From assembly GCA_020049855.1 (NCBI GenBank), contig JAGVLJ010000075.1, positions 1 to 32,533 on the forward strand: 32,533 nucleotides of DNA. Direction: 5' to 3'. The position numbers and the translations under genes are program-made. The DNA is from Bacteroidia bacterium. Lineage in GTDB: Bacteria; Bacteroidota; Bacteroidia; UKL13-3. Of the stretch, positions 1 through 7,025 are shown piece after piece; within the stretch, counting starts at the first letter, position 1, and each line of letters begins with the position of its first letter. Below the pieces are notes generated by a model. It was not told the origin of the DNA and searched no databases. It was given only the letters and a program-made list of their open reading frames with translations.

Positions 1-141
1 CAGAACGACAAAATTGGTTCTGAACATGACGGTAATTTGAACTTGTATTTTTCATATTCAACAGACAAAGTGGAATGTTCCGGACTTGATTTAACAAAAT
101 ATGTATCTGACTTTACCGACTTCCCACTGATTGAAGAGTAG
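1..141 (+). CDS. 3' end of an unidentified gene (partial)
   Basis: The window opens inside a reading frame that stays open for 46 codons and ends with TAG at 139-141. The visible tail is polar and acidic and ends in FPLIEE. It has no membrane segment and no motif I recognise, and its start lies outside the window. It sits upstream, on the same strand, of a decayed lipoprotein-like fragment and the SOS genes. No function can be assigned. Confidence 0.45.
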   Translation, partial: QNDKIGSEHDGNLNLYFSYSTDKVECSGLDLTKYVSDFTDFPLIEE

Positions 142-251
142 CACGAACCGCTAACAGGGGGCTTAAAGAAATGCCGGGTGACATGGTTAATTCAGGTTTT
201 TTCTCTTATTTAGCATTGTACTGGGGGAAGCCAAATGCAAATCGAAAATGA

Positions 252-563
252 CACACCGACTTTAATGGTACTGGGCAGTTGACAAATCCATATACTGTAA
301 CCAACATGCAAACAGCCTATTCGAATCTTGTACTTGAAGACCCCGAATTTTGCAACAACGACTTCAATGTACGTACCACACATTATTATGTAAAGTTTAT
401 GCCTCAAAATGAAATAGATGTTGAGGCACTGTTTGATGATAGCACGCTTATTCTCTATGATTACCCAATAGATAGAGAAATTCTTAATAATGGGAATTAC
501 CACAAAGATCCAAGTATATTTGAAAATCTTAATTTTGAAAATTGTATTCATATATTTGTTTAA
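252..563 (+). pseudogene. Fragment of a Bacteroidota lipoprotein-like hypothetical protein
   Basis: The frame opens right after a TGA at 249-251 and has no ATG. The only possible start is a TTG at 279, which falls inside a conserved-looking segment (LTNPYTVTNMQTAY). The middle (RTTHYYVKFMPQNE, then LYDYPIDREI and KDPSIF) matches, as I remember it, the N-terminal part of a Bacteroidota family of putative surface lipoproteins (NPY-xxxNMQ, THxYVRFxP, DYPLDxEI). The N-terminus is missing, although another frame at about 195-240 holds a weak hydrophobic stretch followed by a Cys. The C-terminus stops early at TAA after a short divergent tail. I read it as a gene remnant truncated at both ends. A short functional derivative cannot be excluded. 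Confidence 0.5.
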
Positions 564-633
564 AATCGGTAGACAATTTTTCGTTTCGTAGGTCGGCAAC
601 AACGCCAATTTGCGGAACATTATAGGCTATTCT

Positions 634-1101
634 ATGGCGACAGTGCAAAAAATGACAGTAATACCAATTAATATGACAGGAAAATTAAAAATCTTTGCAG
701 TTTCTACATTGACAGAGTTAGAACTACCAATGATTGAAAGCGGTATTAGTGCTGGTTTTCCTTCTCCTGCTGCCGACTTTTTAGACACCATTATAGACCT
801 TAACAAATACCTAATTAAAAATCCTTCAACGACATTTGTGGCATTTACTGACGGTTACTCATTAATTGGTGCAGGTATCAACGACAAAGACCTTTTAATA
901 ATTGACAAATCGTTAGAACCTGCAGACGGCAAAATTGCCATCTGTATTATTGACGGAGAATTTACTGCAAAGCGTTTAAAAGTGGTAAAAAAAGAAATTT
1001 GGTTAATGCCAGAAAACGAAAATTTTAAACCAATCAAAATATCAGAGTATAACGACTTTGAAATTTGGGGTATAGTTACATATTCAATTCAAAAACATTA
1101 A
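634..1101 (+). CDS. umuD: UmuD-like S24 peptidase (SOS mutagenesis, Pol V subunit precursor)
   Basis: UmuD-type LexA-fold protein that, after RecA-stimulated self-cleavage, partners UmuC in error-prone translesion synthesis. Numbered from ATG 634, the cleavage region reads SAGFPSP with an Ala40-Gly41 bond, as in LexA rather than the Cys-Gly of E. coli UmuD. The catalytic Ser76 lies in GYSLIGAGI and the Lys113 general base in EFTAKRL. Family members usually have GDSM before the serine; here Asp is Tyr and Met is Leu. The size (155 aa) is normal for UmuD. The frame extends upstream to a TTG at 610, but ATG 634 (or ATG 652) is a more likely start. umuC starts 5 nt after the stop, as expected for a umuDC operon. 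Induction by the SOS response is inferred from the family. Confidence 0.88.
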   Translation: MATVQKMTVIPINMTGKLKIFAVSTLTELELPMIESGISAGFPSPAADFLDTIIDLNKYLIKNPSTTFVAFTDGYSLIGAGINDKDLLIIDKSLEPADGKIAICIIDGEFTAKRLKVVKKEIWLMPENENFKPIKISEYNDFEIWGIVTYSIQKH

Positions 1102-1106
1102 AAATC

Positions 1107-2366
1107 GTGTTTGCTTTAATTGACTGCAATAATTTTTATGCCTCATGTGAGAGAGTTTTTCAACCAAAGTTGAGAAACAAACCTATTGTTGTTTTATCAA
1201 ACAACGATGGTTGCGTAATTGCACGAAGCAACGAAGCCAAACCATTTGTTCCAATGGGAGCAGCAGCATTTGAATACAAAGAGATTTTTGAAAAAAATAG
1301 TATCAATGTGTTTTCATCCAATTACGCTTTGTATGGCGACATGAGTAGTCGTGTAATGAATTTACTTTACGAATTTTCTCCTGAAATTGAAGTTTACAGT
1401 ATTGACGAAGCATTTTTGAAGTTTGAAGGTTTTGAAAAACATTTTGATTTACAAGAACACGGCAAACAAATTCGTTACCGAGTAACCAAAGGCACAGGAA
1501 TACCAATTAGTGTTGGCATTGCCAACACCAAAGCATTGGCAAAAGTGGCAAACAAAGTTGCCAAAAAATTCCCCGACAGAACAGGTAATGTCTATGTAAT
1601 AAACACCGAAGCACAACGTATAAAAGCATTGAAATGGTTAGCAATTGGCGATGTTTGGGGTATTGGACGGAAACACGCAAAGCTATTGGATAAAATGGGA
1701 GTTAAAACGGCTTACGACTTTACGCTATTAAATGAACAATGGGTAAAGAAAAATATGAGTATTGTTGGTTTCCGTTTGTTATTAGAATTGCAAGGCACAT
1801 CAGTTTTAGAAATGGAAACTCCCTCAGACAAAAAAAACATTGCCTGCACAAGAAGTTTTGACAAAAACTATTCTGACATTGAAACAGTAAGTGAAAGAGT
1901 AACAACTTTTGCAGTTACTTGTGCCGAGAAATTACGGAAACAAAAATCGTGTTGTAATGCAATTATGGTTTTTATACACTCCAATTTCCACCGAAAAGAT
2001 CTACCGCAATATTCACGAAACATTGTTTTAAATTTACCTTATTCAACCAATTCAAGTATTGAGTTGGCAAAGTTTGCAACACTTGGGCTAAAGAAAATTT
2101 TCAGAAAAGACATTCCTTACAAGAAAGCTGGAGTAATTGTAATGGATTTTACACCCGAAGCAGTAATGCAGACAACTTTATTTGAAACAAGTAATCCAAA
2201 ACATAAAATAATTATGGAAACGCTTGACAACATTAACAAAGCAGTAGGCAAAACCAAAGTAAAACTTGCATCGCAAGACCCCGACAGAACTTGGAAAATG
2301 CGACAAGAAAAACTTTCGCCATGCTACTCAACAAGAATTTCAGAAGCAATAAAAATTAAAGTATAA
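1107..2366 (+). CDS. umuC: UmuC-like Y-family DNA polymerase (Pol V catalytic subunit)
   Basis: Y-family translesion polymerase. With a GTG start at 1107, the N-terminus reads [18 protein letters not shown], the usual UmuC opening, which favours this start over a TTG at 1065 inside umuD. Catalytic acidic residues are Asp6 (ALIDCNNFY) and Asp100-Glu101 (YSIDEAFL). A helix-hairpin-helix region follows at about residues 185-205 ([17 protein letters not shown]), then the little-finger domain. The C-terminus carries the DUF4113 signature ([17 protein letters not shown]). At 419 aa it is full length. Its TAA overlaps the ATG of the next gene (TAATG), suggesting translational coupling to the broken SRAP gene. 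No damaged residue is evident. Confidence 0.93.
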   Translation: MFALIDCNNFYASCERVFQPKLRNKPIVVLSNNDGCVIARSNEAKPFVPMGAAAFEYKEIFEKNSINVFSSNYALYGDMSSRVMNLLYEFSPEIEVYSIDEAFLKFEGFEKHFDLQEHGKQIRYRVTKGTGIPISVGIANTKALAKVANKVAKKFPDRTGNVYVINTEAQRIKALKWLAIGDVWGIGRKHAKLLDKMGVKTAYDFTLLNEQWVKKNMSIVGFRLLLELQGTSVLEMETPSDKKNIACTRSFDKNYSDIETVSERVTTFAVTCAEKLRKQKSCCNAIMVFIHSNFHRKDLPQYSRNIVLNLPYSTNSSIELAKFATLGLKKIFRKDIPYKKAGVIVMDFTPEAVMQTTLFETSNPKHKIIMETLDNINKAVGKTKVKLASQDPDRTWKMRQEKLSPCYSTRISEAIKIKV

Positions 2367-2677
2367 TGTGTTATCACTTTAAACAGAGAAGCGAAGCACA
2401 ATCTTTTGAGAAAAGAATTAAAGCCAAATTTGATACGGTCGAATTTGAAATTCAACCACGTTACAATGGATTTACATTTCCAAAGACACCCGTTATTACA
2501 AAAGAAAACTCAAATTTAAATCAGCTTTACAGTTGTGGCCTAATGCCAAGTTGGGGCAAAGAACAAAAGTTTAGAGTAAATACATTGAACGCAAGAATTT
2601 AAACGCTGACAGAAAAACCATCATTCAAATCTTATCTAAATAATCGTTGCTCAATATTAACTTTTGAATCATACTAA
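2366..2677 (+). pseudogene. SRAP (YedK/HMCES) N-terminal remnant with an in-frame stop
   Basis: SOS-response-associated peptidases form a thiazolidine crosslink from Cys2 to abasic sites in single-stranded DNA. The remnant begins MCYHFKQR, keeping the essential Cys2, and contains the family's GLMPSWG and NTLNARI motifs. The usual next residue is Glu, but here a TAA stands at 2600-2602, one base change from GAA. In the same frame the sequence continues with recognisable SRAP residues (TLTEKPSFKSYLNNRCSIL) before diverging and stopping at TAA 2675-2677. Intact members are about 220-250 aa, so most of the protein, including the conserved glutamate and histidine of the active site, is missing. 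The gene overlaps the umuC stop by one base, so an SRAP gene was once part of this SOS operon. Confidence 0.8.
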
Positions 2678-2758
2678 TAAAGGGGTAAGCACATTTGCTA
2701 ATACCTACAGCTTTATGTCCCTGCTGGTATTTAAACTGTACCCTCTGTTTTTCCGTTT

Positions 2759-3160
2759 CTAACGCTGTTTAGTTAATAGATATCCTAAGCAACTGCCAAG
2801 AAATTTTGCACCGTTGGCAAGTAGAAAAATCTGAATAAACTCCGACCATTTAACGCCAAATATTGTAAGGAGAATAATGTCTAACACAATATACATGACA
2901 GGGAATAGAATAGTTATTTTTAGCGAGTTATCGTAGCCATTCTTCTTCCAATATCGTGCTACAAGAAAAAAAACAATAAACCCGAAAATGCCGGAAATAT
3001 ATGGTGCGGAAGCATTAGCGTGTGCTTCATAAATACTTTCTTCCTGCCCTGCATTTATAAGATGAGAATAGACTGCGACTTCAAGGAATGAAATGATAAC
3101 CAAGGTTGCCATGGTCAGCATAGCCATTCCAATTAATTTTAAAACAACATATTTTTTCAT
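2759..3160 (-). CDS. Small membrane protein of unknown function
   Basis: A 133-aa protein with about four hydrophobic segments (roughly residues 8-30, 50-68, 80-102 and 108-128) and a short charged C-terminus. It has no motif I recognise. The ATG at 3160 lies 2 nt after the stop of the DUF1801 gene on the same strand, so it is probably the last gene of the VOC-DUF1801 operon. A role in transport or as a membrane accessory is possible but unsupported. Confidence 0.65.
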   Translation of the reverse strand: MKKYVVLKLIGMAMLTMATLVIISFLEVAVYSHLINAGQEESIYEAHANASAPYISGIFGFIVFFLVARYWKKNGYDNSLKITILFPVMYIVLDIILLTIFGVKWSEFIQIFLLANGAKFLGSCLGYLLTKQR

Positions 3161-3162
3161 TG

Positions 3163-3618
3163 CTATTTTTTTAATTTAGTTTCATAAGTATTTATCCAAT
3201 CTGTTACGCTCATCTTTTTCATCAGTTCGCCAATGAGTTTGTAGGGTATATCGTCTAATTTATTAAAGCGGACACAACTTTTTCCCATGTCTAATTTTTG
3301 CTTACTGTGTTTTGGGTACTCTGTTACAAACCATTTCAACAATTTTGGGTCGGAATAAATACCCATATGGTAAAAGTTAATAGATTTTTTTTGCGAAGCA
3401 ATTCCTGCAAAAGGAAGCGGCTCGCTTGGTTTGCAATGGTAGCCCGCAGGATAAATCTTATGCGGAACAACGTAGCCCAATCCACCATAACTAATGGCTG
3501 CTTCAAAACCATTGGGCAGGTTTTTTACAATAACATCATGTAATTTGTTGAAAGGTACAGCCCTGTCTTCAGGGAGATTAATCAAAATTTCCTTCACGGT
3601 TTTTCCTACTGCTTTCAT
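3163..3618 (-). CDS. DUF1801 family protein
   Basis: A 151-aa soluble protein. The N-terminal TVKEILINLPEDR, the central AISYGGLGYVVPH and the later INFYHMGIY and GKSCVRF segments match the layout of DUF1801 (YdhG-like) proteins, whose biochemical role is not established. No signal peptide or membrane segment is present. The ATG at 3618 is 9 nt after the stop of the upstream VOC gene, and 2 nt separate its stop from the membrane-protein ATG, so the three genes are likely co-transcribed. Confidence 0.78.
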   Translation of the reverse strand: MKAVGKTVKEILINLPEDRAVPFNKLHDVIVKNLPNGFEAAISYGGLGYVVPHKIYPAGYHCKPSEPLPFAGIASQKKSINFYHMGIYSDPKLLKWFVTEYPKHSKQKLDMGKSCVRFNKLDDIPYKLIGELMKKMSVTDWINTYETKLKK

Positions 3619-3627
3619 ATATTCTAA

Positions 3628-4038
3628 CTATTTCTTTTGTCCAAGCGAGAACCAATTTCCCGAGTCGTCTTTGAATAAAGCTTCAACGCCATAAAATTCT
3701 TTTTTGGGTTTTTTGGTGAACTCAACGCCTTTATTTTTCAGTTCCTCATAAGTGGCATAAATGTCGTTGCACTCAAAAACCCCGAAGCCAAATGTTCCTT
3801 TCTTCACAAGATTTCGCATGGCCTCAGCCGTTTCTACAGTGAACATCATGCCTTCAACAATCGGCATCAGCGCTATTTCAAGGTCTTGCTGATCGGGTGT
3901 ACAAACCGTAAGCCAACGTTTTCCTTCTCCCATTGGAGCATCGGTGTGAACTTTGAAGCCAAGCTTGTTCACATAAAAATCGTAAGCACTATCTTGATTG
4001 AGAACGTAAATACTCAAGTGTGAAATTTTTGAAATCAT
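3628..4038 (-). CDS. VOC (glyoxalase/bleomycin-resistance fold) protein
   Basis: A 136-aa protein with the two beta-alpha-beta-beta-beta halves of the vicinal oxygen chelate fold: the first from ISHLSIYVLNQDSAYDFYV to about residue 60, the second from FGFGVFECNDIYATYEELK to the C-terminal SGNWFSLGQ. Candidate metal ligands are His7 and one of the acidic residues of the second half, but the substrate cannot be told from the sequence. Proteins of this type include lyases, dioxygenases and drug-binding proteins. It is the first gene of a three-gene minus-strand cluster, just downstream of an AraC-type regulator gene. Confidence 0.82.
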   Translation of the reverse strand: MISKISHLSIYVLNQDSAYDFYVNKLGFKVHTDAPMGEGKRWLTVCTPDQQDLEIALMPIVEGMMFTVETAEAMRNLVKKGTFGFGVFECNDIYATYEELKNKGVEFTKKPKKEFYGVEALFKDDSGNWFSLGQKK

Positions 4039-4085
4039 TTTGACATTTGTTTTGTTTTAATGCTATCACAAAAATGAACATTAGG

Positions 4086-4571
4086 TTAATAGATAATTTC
4101 TTCAAAATTGCTTTTTGGGAGCCACCCGTTATTTTCTGCATAGCAGCCAGGAACAAAACCCAATGGGGCTTGGATAAGTTGTGCTTTGATTACTTGTTGT
4201 TGTAATAAATAGTTGGAGGGGCTTATTCCGACAAGCCTCTTGAATAGTCCACTAAACGAACTTAAACTTTCAAAACCCACAGAGAAACAAGCTGTCGAAA
4301 CCTGCTTATTTGCTCTAAGCAGTTGCATTGCCTGTTCAATTCTTACGGTTGTCAGGTATTGATGTGGCGTTTTGCCATAGATTTTTTTGAAAAGCCGGAT
4401 GAAATGAAACTTGGAAAAATTGGCTTTGTCAGCAATGCAGGAAAGGTTAATATTGTCAGCATAGTTGTTGTCAATGAATAGCTTTGCCTGAACTACCCGT
4501 TTGTAGAGATAAATTTGGTGATATGTTTCTGTTCTCTGAGTCAAATTATTGAGAATTTGTCTATGAAGCAA
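4086..4571 (-). CDS. Short AraC-family transcriptional regulator
   Basis: A small AraC/XylS protein with both helix-turn-helix motifs. The first is around residues 38-62 (LSCIADKANFSKFHFIRLFKK), followed by YGKTPHQYLTTVRIEQAMQLL. The second is around residues 93-118 (STACFSVGFESLSSFSGLFKR). The C-terminal tail is about 35 aa. There is no separate N-terminal sensor domain, as in a group of short Bacteroidota regulators of this size. No ATG exists in frame: the possible starts are TTG 4571 and TTG 4544 (giving MTQRTETYHQ). The second fits the usual N-terminus better. It lies 47 nt upstream of the VOC gene on the same strand and may control that cluster, which is an inference from position. Confidence 0.82.
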   Translation of the reverse strand: MLHRQILNNLTQRTETYHQIYLYKRVVQAKLFIDNNYADNINLSCIADKANFSKFHFIRLFKKIYGKTPHQYLTTVRIEQAMQLLRANKQVSTACFSVGFESLSSFSGLFKRLVGISPSNYLLQQQVIKAQLIQAPLGFVPGCYAENNGWLPKSNFEEIIY

Positions 4572-4607
4572 TGGACGGTTCAGGGCTATAAAATTAGTAA
4601 AAAGGAA

Positions 4608-4640
4608 GCATGTGCCAAAATCTTAGATTTTGGCACATGC
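4608..4640. repeat. Perfect 15-bp inverted repeat with a 3-nt loop
   Basis: The left arm (4608-4622) and right arm (4626-4640) are exact reverse complements, each containing GTGCCAAAATC or its complement, separated by TTA. It lies between the AraC gene and the DUF2200 gene, both on the minus strand. As RNA it would form a strong hairpin, but no T-run follows on either strand, so it is not a classic terminator. It could be a Rho-associated hairpin, a recombination site or the end of a former mobile element. Confidence 0.75.
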
Positions 4641-4709
4641 GGTTTACACGGCTGCCCGCCTGAAGCAAAAAACCGTGCTACTATCAGTGCTTCTGTCTGA
4701 CAAGTCATT

Positions 4710-5081
4710 TTACTGCTTATATTTTCTAAAAATTTTCTCCATTTTTCTCCCTTTCGCCAATTCGTCCACCAACTTGTCTAAATACCTAACTTGTCTGGTT
4801 AAAGGATTTTCAATTTCTTCTACCCGATAACCGCATATCACTCCGGTTATAAGGTCTACGTTTGGGTTTATCGCAGCACGTTGAAAGAAGGTTCCAAAAG
4901 TTACTTTCTCGTCAATAATTTCTTTAAGTTCTTTGTCGTCAAAACCAGTCAACCACTCTATCACTTGATGCAGTTCTTCGATTGTCCTGCCTTTGCTTAC
5001 AACTTTTGTTATATAGTGTGGATAAACCGATGCGAATGTCATTTTTGCTATTCGATCGTTATGTATTTTAGTTTCTTTCAT
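4710..5081 (-). CDS. DUF2200 family protein
   Basis: A 123-aa protein matching the DUF2200 layout throughout: [18 protein letters not shown] near the N-terminus, EVIEWLTGF-like residues at about 40-47, TFFQRA with [20 protein letters not shown] in the middle, and [20 protein letters not shown] at the C-terminus. It has no signal peptide. The family has no established function. The ATG start at 5081 gives a normal length. It stands alone, with about 450 bp of gene-free DNA upstream and the inverted repeat downstream. Confidence 0.85.
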   Translation of the reverse strand: MKETKIHNDRIAKMTFASVYPHYITKVVSKGRTIEELHQVIEWLTGFDDKELKEIIDEKVTFGTFFQRAAINPNVDLITGVICGYRVEEIENPLTRQVRYLDKLVDELAKGRKMEKIFRKYKQ

Positions 5082-5539
5082 TGTCTTTAAATTATAATAT
5101 TAAAATAATCCCTGACAAATTTGTGTGTGTTGTGTTGATTCAATAAACATTTTACAAATCCATTTTTAATGTATTAACCCGAAAAACGAAGTTTTTCCAC
5201 AACCTGACGTTTCGGGGGGTGCGGTAGTTCTTCCTCGTGATGTGTCAGTTCATATAAAATTCTGACAAACAAAGTTCCTTTTTACTCCAGTGAATGTGTT
5301 TCACTCCGTAATTGTTCAACGCCCCAATTACATCCTTAGAAACTTCTTTTTAAATGTCGTTATAACTGCCGCTCACTCGTGATATATGCGAACCTTTAAT
5401 TCCTTTTTGTAAAGATATGTTTTCCCCATAAACCCGCAAAAAAAAGGAGATATTTTTGTGAATGCCCCCACTGTGCAGAGAGGGTTGGTAATATCGAATG
5501 CCTAAGCTCAAATAATGAATGAATAAGTTTTAAGAAGAG
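5082..5539. other. Gene-poor intergenic stretch
   Basis: I find no convincing gene in these 458 bases. A small hairpin at 5181-5197 (GAAAAAC-GAA-GTTTTTC) could act as a weak terminator. On the minus strand, 5245-5349 is open for about 35 codons without an ATG and looks like chance or a very short remnant. The stretch separates the accessory-looking genes from the core block starting with the PTPS/QueD gene and may mark an insertion boundary. Confidence 0.5.
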
Positions 5540-5968
5540 TTACTCCCCGAAATACTCTACATAGTTGTTTTCCGTTTCAATCAGTTTAAGGCTGTGCAAC
5601 TGGCAGCCGACATCTAAATGGGGGGTTAATTGTTCCCAAATGGCCACTACAATGTTTTCGATAGAGGCCATTTTGCCCCGCATAAAATCCACATCTTCGT
5701 TAATGTTCATGTGGTCGAGTTTATCAATCACATACTCCTTAATCACGGCTTTCAACTTTTTCAAGTCCATCACAAAGCCGGTATCGGGGTTAGGGTAGCC
5801 TTTAAGGGTCACAAACAATTCGAAATTGTGGCCGTGCCAGTTGCGGTTGGCGCATTTGCCAAAAACTTCGCAGTTCTTTTCTTCGGTCCAGGCGGGGTTG
5901 TACAGCTTATGTGCTGCGTTAAAATGTTCTCTTCTTGTTATATATAACAATTTAGGTTTCTCAGTCAT
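5540..5968 (-). CDS. queD: 6-pyruvoyl-tetrahydropterin synthase / 6-carboxytetrahydropterin synthase (QueD family)
   Basis: Tunnel-fold enzyme acting on 7,8-dihydroneopterin triphosphate. In bacteria it usually makes 6-carboxytetrahydropterin for queuosine; in eukaryotes the fold makes pyruvoyltetrahydropterin. From ATG 5968 (142 aa), the zinc ligands are His20 (HFNAAH), His45 and His47 (WHGHNF). The catalytic Cys39 is in FGKC, Asp85-His86 are in LDHMN, and the pterin-anchoring Glu is in IETENNYVEY. The FGKCxNxxxHGHN arrangement is closer to eukaryotic PTPS than to E. coli QueD. A longer frame exists to 6001, but its extra residues are low-complexity. Tgt, the enzyme that uses the pathway's product, is encoded at 28.2-29.3 kb, which favours a queuosine role. 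It is divergent from hldD. Confidence 0.85.
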   Translation of the reverse strand: MTEKPKLLYITRREHFNAAHKLYNPAWTEEKNCEVFGKCANRNWHGHNFELFVTLKGYPNPDTGFVMDLKKLKAVIKEYVIDKLDHMNINEDVDFMRGKMASIENIVVAIWEQLTPHLDVGCQLHSLKLIETENNYVEYFGE

Positions 5969-5998
5969 ATGCTGGAGGTTGGCCGTTGTTGTTGGCTG

Positions 5999-6006
5999 CA
6001 AATATA
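5999..6006 (-). promoter_or_regulatory. Candidate -7 box for the queD-type gene
   Basis: Read on the minus strand this is TATATTTG, a full match to the Bacteroidota -7 consensus TAnnTTTG. It would start transcription roughly 25 nt before the ATG at 5968. I did not find a convincing -33 TTG at the usual distance. Confidence 0.4.
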
Positions 6007-6026
6007 CAATTTCGCTGCTATTACCT

Positions 6027-6034
6027 TAATTTTG
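6027..6034 (+). promoter_or_regulatory. Candidate -7 box for hldD
   Basis: The plus strand reads TAATTTTG, a full match to TAnnTTTG, about 20 nt upstream of the hldD ATG, giving a very short leader. No clear -33 element is visible. It would drive hldD and, by read-through, the kinase and outer-membrane genes that follow. Confidence 0.4.
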
Positions 6035-6053
6035 GCTGAATTTAATTGCCCAT

Positions 6054-7019
6054 ATGATAGTAATAACCGGAGCCGCAGGATTTATAGCCAGTTGTTTGGC
6101 CGCCAAACTGAATGAAGAAGGGTACAACGACCTGGTGCTGGTGGACGACTTTAGCCGCGAGGATAAACGCCCTAATTACCTGAAGAAAACCTACACCCAG
6201 CTGGTGCACCGCAACGAGCTGGAGCAATGGATACACGACAACCACCGGTTCATTCAACTGGTGTTTCACCTGGGTGCCCGCACCGATACCACCGAGTTTA
6301 ACCATCGGGTGTTTGATACGCTCAACGTAGGCTACTCGCAAATGGTGTGGCGCACCTGTGCACAGTATGGCTTGCCGCTGGTGTATGCCTCATCGGCTGC
6401 AACGTATGGGTTAGGGGAACTGGGCTATGATGATAACCAGGCCCTCATTCCTCAGTTGAAACCCCTTAATCCATACGGAGAATCGAAAAAGCAATTTGAT
6501 GTGTGGGCACTGGAGCAGAAAGAGAAACCTTATTTTTGGGCCGGTTTGAAATTTTTTAATGTGTACGGACCCAACGAATACCACAAGGGGCGCATGGCCT
6601 CGGTGATTTTTCATGCCTATACGCAGATTAATGAAAAAGGCTCAGTCAAATTATTCCGTTCGCATCACCCCGATTATAATGACGGGGAACAATTGCGCGA
6701 TTTTGTGTATGTGATGGATGTGGTAAAGGTGTGCCTGTTTCTCATGCATCACCGTAAGAATTCGGGTATTTATAACCTGGGGTCGGGCAAAGCGCGTACT
6801 TTTCTTGATCTGGCACGTAATACTTTTAAAGCAATGAACGTTGAAGAACACATTGAATGGATAGATACCCCCGCAGATATACGCGACAAATACCAGTACT
6901 TTACCGAAGCTAACATGCAAAAACTGCAAAGCATAGGATACAACACTCCGTTTACATCACTTGAGGATGGGGTGGATGATTACGTAAAACGTTTTTTAAT
7001 TCCGGTAAAATATTATTAA
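6054..7019 (+). CDS. hldD: ADP-L-glycero-D-manno-heptose 6-epimerase
   Basis: Extended short-chain dehydrogenase/reductase that converts ADP-D-glycero-D-manno-heptose to the L-glycero form, the last step in making the heptose donor for LPS inner core. The Rossmann motif is at residues 5-11 (GAAGFIA). The family's HLGARTDTTE, the catalytic YGESKKQFD (Tyr/Lys) and FFNVYGPNEYHKGRMASV are all present, and the 321-aa length is normal. The start is ATG 6054. The sensor-kinase gene begins 6 nt after the stop, so this LPS gene probably shares a transcript with the kinase and the outer-membrane protein. Confidence 0.92.
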   Translation: MIVITGAAGFIASCLAAKLNEEGYNDLVLVDDFSREDKRPNYLKKTYTQLVHRNELEQWIHDNHRFIQLVFHLGARTDTTEFNHRVFDTLNVGYSQMVWRTCAQYGLPLVYASSAATYGLGELGYDDNQALIPQLKPLNPYGESKKQFDVWALEQKEKPYFWAGLKFFNVYGPNEYHKGRMASVIFHAYTQINEKGSVKLFRSHHPDYNDGEQLRDFVYVMDVVKVCLFLMHHRKNSGIYNLGSGKARTFLDLARNTFKAMNVEEHIEWIDTPADIRDKYQYFTEANMQKLQSIGYNTPFTSLEDGVDDYVKRFLIPVKYY

Positions 7020-7025
7020 CCGCTT

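Noticed and set aside
210-620. Long minus-strand open frame opposite the lipoprotein-like fragment
   Set aside because: It is rich in Ile/Tyr/Lys, with no motif, and is explained as the complement of an AT-rich coding fragment.
5245-5349. Minus-strand open stretch (KEVSKDVIGALNNYGVKHIH)
   Set aside because: It has no start codon and only about 35 codons, with no family match I can support. It is mentioned only as part of the gene-poor stretch.
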